A DNA stretch of 64,000 bases, from positions 92,151-156,150 of the forward strand of contig FR899629.1 of the NCBI GenBank assembly GCA_000437435.1, in the 5' to 3' direction. The first letter of the stretch is position 1. Every line of letters begins with the position of its first letter. The notes under the pieces were generated by a model that had not been told where the DNA came from, did not search any database, and was given only the letters and a program-made list of their open reading frames with translations. Below are positions 53,471 to 61,184 of the stretch, one piece after another. The position numbers were made by a program, and so were the translations under genes. Source of the DNA: Clostridium sp. CAG:768. GTDB lineage: Bacteria > Cyanobacteriota > Vampirovibrionia > Gastranaerophilales > Gastranaerophilaceae.

Positions 53471-53476
53471 TAAATT

Positions 53477-53869
53477 ATGCATTTAAAAATAATTACACAT
53501 GAAAGAGTTGTCTTTGATGAAGACGTAAATGAAATATATACTAAAACAACAAATGGAGAAATTGGTATATTAAAAAATCACGTTCCGATCATGGCTGCTT
53601 TGGATATTGGAGTTACAAAAGCCGTAAAAGATGAAGATGTAAAATACTTTACAACAATGGGCGGTGTTTTACAATTCAAAGATAATGAAGCTTTAATTCT
53701 AACTGACACTGCAGAATGCGGAGATGAAATAGACGTTGCCAGAGCAAAAGATGCTTTAAAAAGAGCTCAAGCAAGACTTGCGGATATGGATGCTGAAATC
53801 GATGCAAAAAGAGCAGAAGCAGCTATCGCAAGAGCAATGGCAAGATTAAAGGCAACTTTAAATAACTAA
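53477..53869 (+). CDS. atpC: ATP synthase F1 subunit epsilon
   Basis: 130 residues. The N-terminal beta-sandwich contains ITHERVVFDEDVNEIYTKTT, GEIGILKNHVPIMAALDIG and FTTMGGVLQFKDNEALILTD; the C-terminal helical hairpin is ALKRAQARLADMDAEIDAKR onwards. Epsilon links the rotor and inhibits ATP hydrolysis. It starts six bases after the atpD stop and is followed by a strong terminator, so atpDC is a two-gene operon. Confidence 0.95.
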   Translation: MHLKIITHERVVFDEDVNEIYTKTTNGEIGILKNHVPIMAALDIGVTKAVKDEDVKYFTTMGGVLQFKDNEALILTDTAECGDEIDVARAKDALKRAQARLADMDAEIDAKRAEAAIARAMARLKATLNN

Positions 53870-53898
53870 AATACTTAAAACAGAAAAATAAATGATAA

Positions 53899-53936
53899 AA
53901 ATAAGGTGAGATTTTAATAATCTTACCTTATTTTTT
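53899..53936 (+). terminator. Intrinsic terminator after atpC
   Basis: AAATAAGGTGAGATT pairs with AATCTTACCTTATTT (one G:U pair, 5-base loop) and is followed by a T-run. Confidence 0.93.
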
Positions 53937-53956
53937 ATTACCAAAATTTAAAAAAC

Positions 53957-53984
53957 TTGTATAAGAACTTTGTCTATATATAAT
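53957..53984 (+). promoter_or_regulatory. Promoter of the chromate-transporter pair, probably giving a leaderless mRNA
   Basis: TTGTAT (53957-53962), 16-base spacer, TATAAT (53979-53984), seven bases, then ATG 53992. No Shine-Dalgarno sequence is present between the -10 and the ATG. Confidence 0.6.
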
Positions 53985-53991
53985 AAATTAT

Positions 53992-54555
53992 ATGGAAAAA
54001 ACACTTTATCAAATTTTCAAAACATTTTTTAAAGTTGGAACATTATTATTAGGTGGCGGATATGTAATATTACCACTTCTACAATCCGAACTCGTTGAAA
54101 AAAAGAATTGGATAAGTGATGATGAATTATGTGAATATTATGCACTTAGTCAAAGTATTCCAGGAATTATAGCCGCAAATACCGCAATTTTTACAGGATA
54201 CAGATTGAGAGGGACATTAGGTGCTATTTCTGCTACATTAGGAATTGTTACTCCTGCATTTATATCAATCATATTAGTAGCTAGAATTTTAGAAGAAATT
54301 ATAAATCTCAAATTTATACAAAGCATATTTTGGGGAGTAGGAGTTGGCGTACTAATTTTAATATTTCTTGCTGTAAAAGAAATGTGGAGAAAAAGTATTG
54401 TCGATAAATTTACATGTTGGATATTTTTTATAGTATTTATTCTTTCATCATGCTTTAAAGCTCCTCCAGCAGCATTAATAATCTTAGCAATTTTTATTGG
54501 TCTTTGGCTTCCATACCAAAATAAAATAGAACATGGAGGAAAAGAAGAAGAATGA
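53992..54555 (+). CDS. Chromate transporter family, N-terminal-type half (short-chain CHR)
   Basis: 187 residues with about five membrane helices. The family phrases are IFKTFFKVGTLLLGGGYVIL, ELCEYYALSQSIPGIIAANT and FTGYRLRGTLGAISATLGIV. It is a single CHR domain and overlaps by four bases (ATGA) with a second single-domain gene, so the two form the hetero-pair known as short-chain ChrA. In anaerobes the natural substrate is uncertain; chromate efflux should not be assumed. Confidence 0.88.
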   Translation: MEKTLYQIFKTFFKVGTLLLGGGYVILPLLQSELVEKKNWISDDELCEYYALSQSIPGIIAANTAIFTGYRLRGTLGAISATLGIVTPAFISIILVARILEEIINLKFIQSIFWGVGVGVLILIFLAVKEMWRKSIVDKFTCWIFFIVFILSSCFKAPPAALIILAIFIGLWLPYQNKIEHGGKEEE

Positions 54556-55088
54556 TAATATATTTAAAACTATTCTTAGAATTTTTCCATATCGGTCTAT
54601 TTTCATTTGGCGGCGGATATGCAACTTTACCATTTTTATACCATATAGCTGATGTTCAAAAATGGTACACAACTAAACAATTATCCGATATGATTGCAGT
54701 ATCATCAATTACTCCAGGTCCTGTTGGTGTAAATGTTGCAACATTCGCAGGTTTTTCTACTGCAGGAATACAAGGGGCATTAATTGCAACAACTGCAGTA
54801 ATTTTACCTTCCTTAATAATAATTATTATTATTTCAAAACTTTTAGAGCAATTCAGACATAATAAATATGTAAGATCAGTTATATACACATTAAAACCTG
54901 CAGGTTGTGGGCTTTTAGCTGCAGTTGGGGTTGATATGTTTATAAATAATATAAATATATGCGGAATGATTTTACTAGTCGGATTATTTATCGCAAGTAT
55001 TACCGAAAAACGAGATCCGCTATTTTACTTAGGAGTATCAGCATTAGTTGGATTAATCGCAGGATTTTTCAATTTAACTGGACAATAG
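54552..55088 (+). CDS. Chromate transporter family, C-terminal-type half (short-chain CHR)
   Basis: 178 residues, membrane protein. KLFLEFFHIGLFSFGGGYAT, SSITPGPVGVNVATFAGF and the C-terminal LGVSALVGLIAGFFNLTG match the second CHR domain. It begins within the stop of the preceding gene (ATGA overlap), indicating translational coupling and a heterodimer. The frame-broken prepilin-like gene begins 64 bases downstream. Confidence 0.88.
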   Translation: MIIYLKLFLEFFHIGLFSFGGGYATLPFLYHIADVQKWYTTKQLSDMIAVSSITPGPVGVNVATFAGFSTAGIQGALIATTAVILPSLIIIIIISKLLEQFRHNKYVRSVIYTLKPAGCGLLAAVGVDMFINNINICGMILLVGLFIASITEKRDPLFYLGVSALVGLIAGFFNLTGQ

Positions 55089-55152
55089 ACTAAAACGAGA
55101 TTGACATTAATATAAAAATATGAAATAATTAAAAAAGAAGGAGGCTGAAACT

Positions 55153-55904
55153 ATGGATTTCAAAGCGTTAAGGGTTGCCCCCCCCCCGCGAAGGTCGCTT
55201 ATGTTAAGGGGATAAAGGGGTTTACTTTAGCAGAAGTTTTAATTACACTTGGAATCATCGGAGTTGTAGCTGCACTTACTATGCCTGCATTGATCAATAA
55301 ATATCAAAAAAAAGTTTTAGAAGTAAGACTTAAAAAAGCATATTCAGTAATAAATAATATACACAACAAATTGCATTTAGAATATGACAGTGTATACAAT
55401 ACTTTTGTAACTGATAATCCTACAATAGAATTAAGACAAGAACATTTTAATAAATTTTATCAAGAACTACAAGCCCCTGAGATGTGTGGTTCACTAAAAA
55501 ATATAGAATCAAATAAATGCTTTGATACAACAGATGGCAGCTTAAGATCCATATATAAAACATTGAACAACCAAAGCACTTTAAATACTACAAACATGCT
55601 TCAAGAAAACGCAATTATAGATAGAGATGGAACGATTTATTTTGTAGGGAATGTTGTAGTATCACAATGGAACAACTCATACACTGTTGATATCAACGGG
55701 AAAAAAGGTCCAAATAGAGCAGGATATGATGTTTTTATTTTTTTCTTTGATAAAAATAGCGACAAATTAACTCCTTACAAAAATTTAAGTTTTTGTGACA
55801 AAACATCACCAAATGTTCATAACGGTTTTGGATGCACATATTATGCAGTAAATGATATTTGCCCATGGGATGAACACAAACGATACTGGGAATGCATTCC
55901 TTAA
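55153..55904 (+). CDS. Prepilin-like protein, out of frame at a C10 tract (candidate phase-variable gene)
   Basis: ATG 55153 has an AAGGAGG site. As given it reads MDFKALRVAPPPRRSLMLRG then TAA at 55213 (20 codons). The pilin frame (KG|FTLAEVLITLGIIGVVAALT and a soluble domain ending CIP at 55904) is open from the tract. One more C (C11), or two fewer, gives a 250-residue protein with a 24-residue leader ending KVAYVKGIKG. No alternative start with a ribosome site exists between tract and signal; the usual annotation start, ATG 55281, is inside the hydrophobic helix. Confidence 0.8.
55178..55187 (+). repeat. C10 homopolymer tract in prepilin-like gene
   Basis: Ten C on the plus strand, flanked gttg-C10-gcga, nine codons after the start. 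One base short of the open pilin frame. Confidence 0.95.
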
Positions 55905-55914
55905 ACATTTATTA

Positions 55915-57438
55915 TTAATTTAACATTCGATATTGGATAGCTTGCATAATATGATTTTGAGTTATATTATCAGAATTTTCTAAATCTGCAATAGTTCTTG
56001 CAAGTTTTAAAATTCTGTCATAACGCCTACCTGAAAGCTGGTATTTTACTGCAGCAACTTTTAACATTTCAGCACTTGCATCATCTATTTGGCAATATTT
56101 CTTAATTAATTTCGATGTCAATTCAGAATTTGTAAGAATACCGTCATTTTTATAACGCTCTGCTTGAATTTTACGAGCATTTATAACTCTTCTGCGAATA
56201 TCAGAAGATGATTCTAACGCAGGTTTTGCATTCAACAATTCTTCAGCTGTCAGACGTGGCACTTCAACTTGTAAATCAATTCTATCTAATAATGGACCTG
56301 AAAGCTTTGATTGATAACGATTAATCTGAAATTCAGAGCAGGTACATTGTTTTTCTTTATCGCCTAAATAACCGCAAGGACAAGGATTCATAGCCCCGAG
56401 CAAAATGAATTTGGCAGGATATTTTATCGAATGTTTTGCTCTTGATATAACAATTTCACCATCTTCTAAAGGCTGTCGGAGGACTTCAAGAACATTTCTC
56501 GGAAATTCAACCATTTCATCCAAGAAAAGCACTCCACGATGAGCAAGCGTAATTTCTCCAGGTTTAGGAATTGTTCCACCGCCAATTATACCATTTGCAG
56601 ATGCTGTATGATGCACCGCTCTAAATGGTCTTTGCGTCATTAAAGGCTGGTTTGTTGATAAAAGTCCACAAATACTATAAATTTTCGTCAGTTCAAGTGC
56701 TTCTGATAATTCTAACGGAGGTAAAATTGACGCAAAACATTTTGCCATAAGAGTTTTACCTGATCCAGGAGAACCAACCATTAAGATATTATGTCCGCCT
56801 GCAGCTGCAATTTCTAATGCTCTTTTAGCCTTTTGCTGACCTTTTACATCTTTGAAATCATACAAGTAATCTTGTTTTATTCCTACTGAAAGATATTCTT
56901 TTACGTCTACTAATGTTGGATTAATTTTGTTTTCTGCAAAATGATTTACAACATCTGCAAGACATTCTGCTCCATAAATATTTACATCACCGGCAAGTGC
57001 AGCTTCTATTTCATTAACTTTTGGAACAAATATATTTTTTATTCCTGATTTTTTTAATCCTAAAATTAAAGGCAAAACTCCGTTTACTCCTCTTAAAGAT
57101 CCATCAAGAGATAATTCGCCGATAAATGCATAATCTTTTATTTTTTCTTCTTCTAACACACCTTCCTCTGTCAAAAGACCTATTGCTATTGGAAGATCAA
57201 AATTAGAGCCTTCTTTTTTCAAATCAGCAGGAGCAAGATTTATTACAACTTTTTTTGCAGGAAAAGTAAATCCTGAATTTTTGATTGCTGATCTGACTCT
57301 ATCTCTAGCTTCATTTATCGAAGCATCAGGTAAGCCTACTATTGAAAAAGCAGGTAAAGAATTCAAAACATCTGTTTCTACAGATACTTTATATGCATCA
57401 AGACCTATTACAGCTGCAGTAGTAACTTTATTTACCAT
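55915..57438 (-). CDS. comM: ComM/YifB-type AAA+ (Mg-chelatase-like) protein
   Basis: 507 residues: an N-terminal Lon-substrate-like domain (VETDVLNSLPAFSIVGLPDA; NLAPADLKKEGSNFDLPIAI), Walker A MVGSPGSGKTLMAKCF, Walker B VLFLDEMVEFPRNVLEVLRQ, a Cys-rich zinc loop (NPCPCGYLGDKEKQCTCSEF) and the C-terminal Mg-chelatase domain (QLSGRRYDRILKLARTIADL). In naturally transformable bacteria ComM is the helicase driving branch migration during DNA uptake, which would fit use of the type IV pilus machine here for competence. No ribosome site is visible before ATG 57438. Confidence 0.9.
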   Translation of the reverse strand: MVNKVTTAAVIGLDAYKVSVETDVLNSLPAFSIVGLPDASINEARDRVRSAIKNSGFTFPAKKVVINLAPADLKKEGSNFDLPIAIGLLTEEGVLEEEKIKDYAFIGELSLDGSLRGVNGVLPLILGLKKSGIKNIFVPKVNEIEAALAGDVNIYGAECLADVVNHFAENKINPTLVDVKEYLSVGIKQDYLYDFKDVKGQQKAKRALEIAAAGGHNILMVGSPGSGKTLMAKCFASILPPLELSEALELTKIYSICGLLSTNQPLMTQRPFRAVHHTASANGIIGGGTIPKPGEITLAHRGVLFLDEMVEFPRNVLEVLRQPLEDGEIVISRAKHSIKYPAKFILLGAMNPCPCGYLGDKEKQCTCSEFQINRYQSKLSGPLLDRIDLQVEVPRLTAEELLNAKPALESSSDIRRRVINARKIQAERYKNDGILTNSELTSKLIKKYCQIDDASAEMLKVAAVKYQLSGRRYDRILKLARTIADLENSDNITQNHIMQAIQYRMLN

Positions 57439-57468
57439 ATAAATATACTACTACAAATATTTTTATTG

Positions 57469-57474
57469 TATAAT
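57469..57474 (+). promoter_or_regulatory. -10 element placed for a leaderless transcript
   Basis: TATAAT (57469-57474) is six bases before ATG 57481 and no ribosome site lies between. The -35 region is not clear. The promoters of comM and this gene must overlap within about 42 bases. Confidence 0.5.
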
Positions 57475-57480
57475 CTAAAT

Positions 57481-58458
57481 ATGAATATTTTAGCTATAAA
57501 TTTTGGCGGAATCGGAGATGAAATATTTTTCCTGCCAACTCTAATATCTTTAAAAAAAGAATTTCCTAACGCAAAAATTACTCTTGCACTTGAGCCAAGA
57601 AGTAAAAGTGTTAAAGATTTAACTGATGTAATTGATGATTTATTCCTAATCGATGTAAAAGGAAAAAATAAATATACGGAACTTTTGAAACTCGTATTTT
57701 TAGCTCGTAAAAACCACTTTGACATGGTAATTTCATCTGGTGGGAATAAATTAATCAGTATACTTTTGACACTAATGGGCATTAAAAAGAGATACGGATA
57801 TGATACAGGGAAATTAAGTAAAGTATTACTTACAAAAGCTGTACCTCTTAATAAAAATCAATATGCTTGTGCAATGTATCATGATTTAATAACTCCAATT
57901 ACAGATCACAAAACAGAATTGCCGGAAATCAATGTTTCAGCTCAAGAAAAAATTCCTAATTCTGTACTAATTCACCCTGGAGTTAGTAAAATGAGCGTGC
58001 AAAAAGGAATGATCAAAACAATTTCTGCAGAAACTTGGGCAGAAACCGTAGATCTTCTTTTAGAAAAAGGGAAACACGTCATTCTGGCTGGTGGTCCTGA
58101 TGATAATGAAGTAATTGAAACTATTAGAAATAAAACAAAAAACAAAAATTTTGAAGATTTCTATGGAAAAACAAAAAGTTTAAAAGATTTAGCGGTACTG
58201 ATAGGGAAAGCAGAACAATTTATCTGCTCAGATTCTGCTCCTTTACACGTTGCAGTTGCTATGAAAACTAAAACTTATGTTATTTTCGGGCCGACTGATG
58301 ACAAAAAATTAATTCCACAATCTGATATTGTAATACCAATTAAAGCAAAGGATAATTGTCCTATAAAACCTTGCTTATGGGAACATAGACAAACAACTTG
58401 TGAAAATTTAGAATGTTTAAAAATTACCCCTAAATATATAGTAGATTTAATTAAATAA
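57481..58458 (+). CDS. Glycosyltransferase family 9 (ADP-heptose:LPS heptosyltransferase-like)
   Basis: 325 residues. The GT9 features are the N-terminal ILAINFGGIGDEIFFLPTLI, the central LIHPGVSKMSVQKGMI, VILAGGPDDNEVIETI and the C-terminal CSDSAPLHVAVAMKTKTYVI with FGPTDDKKLIP. It would add heptose or a similar sugar to the LPS core on the cytoplasmic face. ATG 57481 is preferred over TTG 57466 because a TATAAT occupies 57469-57474. A Cys-containing tail (CPIKPCLWEHRQTTCENLEC) is common in GT9 enzymes. Confidence 0.85.
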   Translation: MNILAINFGGIGDEIFFLPTLISLKKEFPNAKITLALEPRSKSVKDLTDVIDDLFLIDVKGKNKYTELLKLVFLARKNHFDMVISSGGNKLISILLTLMGIKKRYGYDTGKLSKVLLTKAVPLNKNQYACAMYHDLITPITDHKTELPEINVSAQEKIPNSVLIHPGVSKMSVQKGMIKTISAETWAETVDLLLEKGKHVILAGGPDDNEVIETIRNKTKNKNFEDFYGKTKSLKDLAVLIGKAEQFICSDSAPLHVAVAMKTKTYVIFGPTDDKKLIPQSDIVIPIKAKDNCPIKPCLWEHRQTTCENLECLKITPKYIVDLIK

Positions 58459-58472
58459 AAGAAAGGCTAACA

Positions 58473-58859
58473 ATGAAAGTAGTAAATGTACAAGCACCCC
58501 AAACATTTCAAGGATTAAATTATAGAAGTGATTTACCTGAAATGGTAAAGAAAACAATTGAAACTTCAAATGCATTAAAAAAATTCGGGGAAAAATATAA
58601 TGCAGATATAGATTTTATACATCTTAAAAGTTCAAAAAATAAATCAACACACCCTGCTTTTTTAATCAGTAATATTATACCTAAAGGAATACAAAAACTT
58701 ATTGATAAATTTAAAGGCGTTGATTCTAAAAATCAATTTATGTATCTTTCTACACATGGTCATGAAGATGCTGATTTATATAATAAATATACTAAAGTTG
58801 CAGAAAATTATGTTATAAAAACATATCAAAAAACTTTTAGTTCTAAAAAGATAAAATAA
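58473..58859 (+). CDS. Small protein of unknown function (128 aa)
   Basis: 128 residues, soluble. It begins MKVVNVQAPQTFQGLNYRSD and continues with a helix (MVKKTIETSNALKKFGEKYN), a possible strand-helix unit (ADIDFIHLKSS; FLISNIIPKGIQKLIDKF) and a basic C-terminus. AAAGAAAGG precedes ATG 58473, 14 bases after the glycosyltransferase, so it may share that transcript. The N-terminal phrase NVQAPQTFQG, a polar stretch around a Phe-x-Gly, is not a Sec signal; whether it marks another export route is unknown. Confidence 0.65.
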   Translation: MKVVNVQAPQTFQGLNYRSDLPEMVKKTIETSNALKKFGEKYNADIDFIHLKSSKNKSTHPAFLISNIIPKGIQKLIDKFKGVDSKNQFMYLSTHGHEDADLYNKYTKVAENYVIKTYQKTFSSKKIK

Positions 58860-58867
58860 ATTTAGCT

Positions 58868-59500
58868 TTATTTTTGAATTATTAATTCTTCATCATATAA
58901 CTTAAGAAATATATTTCTTAAGTTATTTTGATTTGCAATTATTTTTCTTAATTCTTTTAATCGTTCAGAATTTTTTGAATTTTCAAACCACAATTTCATA
59001 TAACCGCCTTCTGCATATTTTTCAGCCATATGGTTTAAAAGATTATTCCAATGATGTTCCTTATCAGGAGATGGAGAATGAGCTATTGAATATTGAATTG
59101 TTCGTTTAATTATTTTCAGAGGATTAATATCCCTATCTGCTTCTGCAACTATTTTCCCGTAAATACTTCTCGGAGGATTTTTAGAAGAAGCTCTATGATC
59201 TTCGACTGCCTCTTTCATCAATTTTATTTCATCAGGTGAAAACCATTGTCGCAAGGACATATCAGCTTCTAAGATTTTACCAGAAGCAATATGATGAAAT
59301 TCTCTACCATCACTCAATCCTAAATCATGATAAGCAGCTATTACATAAGCATAGTCAAGGTTTACGCCGCAACTTTTTGCTAAATTTAAACTTTCATCAA
59401 TGACTGTTTTCACATGTTCAAGATTATGTCCCTTATCAAAATCTGCATATTTAGTAATAATCATAGTTTCAATATAGTTTTTAATCTCTTTATTTATCAT
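58868..59500 (-). CDS. HD-domain phosphohydrolase
   Basis: 210 residues. The metal ligands are seen in HNLEHVKTV (first His), AAYHDLGL (HD pair), and the distal VEDHRA and AEADRDINP motifs, as in HD phosphohydrolases acting on nucleotides. ATG 59500 is preferred because it overlaps the stop of the upstream dehydrogenase gene (ATGA-type coupling) with GTTGGA before it; the start at 59524 lies further inside that gene. It is the last gene of the secG-tcdA-SDR-HD set. Substrate unknown. Confidence 0.82.
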   Translation of the reverse strand: MINKEIKNYIETMIITKYADFDKGHNLEHVKTVIDESLNLAKSCGVNLDYAYVIAAYHDLGLSDGREFHHIASGKILEADMSLRQWFSPDEIKLMKEAVEDHRASSKNPPRSIYGKIVAEADRDINPLKIIKRTIQYSIAHSPSPDKEHHWNNLLNHMAEKYAEGGYMKLWFENSKNSERLKELRKIIANQNNLRNIFLKLYDEELIIQK

Positions 59501-60198
59501 ATTCCAACACTTAGTCCTGCACAAAGATTTATTGATTGACCTGTAATTCCTTTTGCATCTTCAGAAATCAAATATTTACAAAGTTTTGCGACCTCTTCAG
59601 GTTTTACAAAACGTTTTTGTGGAATTGTATCAATAATTTCTTCTTTTGAAAATTCACTATCTTCAATCGATGCCATTCCAAGCTCTGTTTCGACCCAACC
59701 CGGATTTATGGTATTTACGGTAATATTATATTCAGCTAATTCAAGAGCAAGACCTTTTGTAAGACCAATAAGTCCTGCTTTTGAAGAAGAATAAATACTT
59801 GCAAAAGCTTCACCCATTACACCTGAAATAGACCCAATATTTATAATTCTTCCCCACTTTTGACCTTTCATATGTGGAATAGCTTTTGAGATAAGATAAG
59901 CAGGTGCAATAAGATTTGTCTGATATAACCTTTGAATATCAGCAATATTCATAGTTTCCAACCCTGAATATATATATTCTCCCGCATTATTTATTAAGAC
60001 ATCAATATTTTTTTCTATAATAAAATTTGCAAGATTATTTACATCTTTTGATAAATCACATATACAAAAGCCTTTTGCATTACAAGCAGCAAGAGCTTGT
60101 TCATTTCTACCAGTCACATAAACTTCTCCAACATTTTGAAGTTCGTGTGCTATAGCATTTCCTATACCTTTTGAAGCTCCAGTTACTAATATATTCAT
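59497..60198 (-). CDS. Short-chain dehydrogenase/reductase (FabG-like)
   Basis: 233 residues. Cofactor motif TGASKGIGNAIAHEL, NNAGEYIYSGL, catalytic Ser in INIGSISGVMG, YSSSKAGLIGL for the YxxxK pair, and NPGWVETELGM are all present. The C-terminal KGITGQSINLCAGLSVG is like that of FabG. Its start overlaps the tcdA stop by four bases and its end overlaps the HD gene by four, so the three are translated in series. The substrate cannot be told; a 3-oxoacyl-ACP reductase role is possible. Confidence 0.85.
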   Translation of the reverse strand: MNILVTGASKGIGNAIAHELQNVGEVYVTGRNEQALAACNAKGFCICDLSKDVNNLANFIIEKNIDVLINNAGEYIYSGLETMNIADIQRLYQTNLIAPAYLISKAIPHMKGQKWGRIINIGSISGVMGEAFASIYSSSKAGLIGLTKGLALELAEYNITVNTINPGWVETELGMASIEDSEFSKEEIIDTIPQKRFVKPEEVAKLCKYLISEDAKGITGQSINLCAGLSVGI

Positions 60199-60944
60199 GA
60201 TTTATACTCCTTTAAAAAACTTTGCACAATATATGATGCCATAAATATTCCAGCACAACTTGCGACAAACGGAGTTGATGATGGAGTAATTTTTGTAAAT
60301 TCAATATTTTCACCATTTTTAGTAGTAATTTTTTCTGTTGCAGACAATTTTTCTTGAACAAAAGGTTTTTCTCTACTTGCAACAACTGTAATACCTTTTT
60401 CTATGCCTCGCTTTTTTAACTGATAAATAATATTTGAAACAAATGGTGCATTTTTATTTTCTATTTCAGAAATATCAGAAATATATAACTTAGTAGGATC
60501 AATCCTATTACCTGCCCCCATTGAACTTATAACAGAAATATTATTTTTAACAGAAGTTTCTAAAAGTTCAATTTTTGATCTCATTGTATCGATTGCATCT
60601 GCAACATAATCAATATTGGAAAAATCAAAATCTCCAGTATAGAAATCATCAACTACATTTATTTTCAACTCAGGATTAATATCTTTTAACCTATTTTCAA
60701 AAAGTTTTGCTTTATTTTGCCCAACAGTTGAATGCATAGCTACTAATTGACGGTTAATATTGGATAAAGACACATCATCAAAATCAATTATTGATAATTC
60801 ACCAATACCAGCTCTTACAAGAGCTTCTGCACAAAAGCCTCCGACACCGCCTAAGCCAAAAACTGCAACATGCTTTAAAGAGAGAAGATATTGATTATCT
60901 TCTCCCCAAAAAAGTTTATTACGTGAAAAAATATCTTCACCCAT
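60195..60944 (-). CDS. tcdA: tRNA threonylcarbamoyladenosine dehydratase
   Basis: 249 residues of the ThiF/E1-like family. The nucleotide-binding motif VAVFGLGGVGGFCAEALVRA, the IDFDDVSLSNINRQL segment, VADAIDTMRSKIELL and the SSMGAGNRIDPTKL region are diagnostic of TcdA (CsdL), which cyclises t6A to ct6A in tRNAs. No clear ribosome site; it follows secG by 12 bases and probably reads through from it. Confidence 0.92.
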   Translation of the reverse strand: MGEDIFSRNKLFWGEDNQYLLSLKHVAVFGLGGVGGFCAEALVRAGIGELSIIDFDDVSLSNINRQLVAMHSTVGQNKAKLFENRLKDINPELKINVVDDFYTGDFDFSNIDYVADAIDTMRSKIELLETSVKNNISVISSMGAGNRIDPTKLYISDISEIENKNAPFVSNIIYQLKKRGIEKGITVVASREKPFVQEKLSATEKITTKNGENIEFTKITPSSTPFVASCAGIFMASYIVQSFLKEYKS

Positions 60945-60956
60945 ATTCTTACATCA

Positions 60957-61184
60957 CTATTTAATTATTCCAAAACCTAAAAGAAAAGTGCAAACAATAA
61001 ATATCGCAGCAACAATACCTGTTAATTTATTCAATCCTTTTTCTGCACTCTTTTGAGATGCAAATACATGAGATGCTCCGCCAATCCCAGCGATTCCATC
61101 GCCTTTAGGTGAATGTAACAATATTAAAATTATTAATAACAAAGCTGAAAGTATTTGTACAGCCCAAACAAAATTTAATAACAT
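60957..61184 (-). CDS. secG: Preprotein translocase subunit SecG
   Basis: 75 residues with two membrane helices (about 3-22, FVWAVQILSALLLIILILLH, and 53-72) and the SecG loop SPKGDGIAGIGGASHVFASQ followed by KGLNKLT. It is an accessory part of the SecYEG channel. AAAGGAG precedes ATG 61184, whose A is shared with the stop codon of the upstream NrtR-like gene (TAATG). Confidence 0.93.
   Translation of the reverse strand: MLLNFVWAVQILSALLLIILILLHSPKGDGIAGIGGASHVFASQKSAEKGLNKLTGIVAAIFIVCTFLLGFGIIK

Noticed and set aside
55281..55904. Prepilin-like gene starting at ATG 55281
   Set aside because: Same reason: it would remove the prepilin signal, whereas ATG 55153 has a strong AAGGAGG site.
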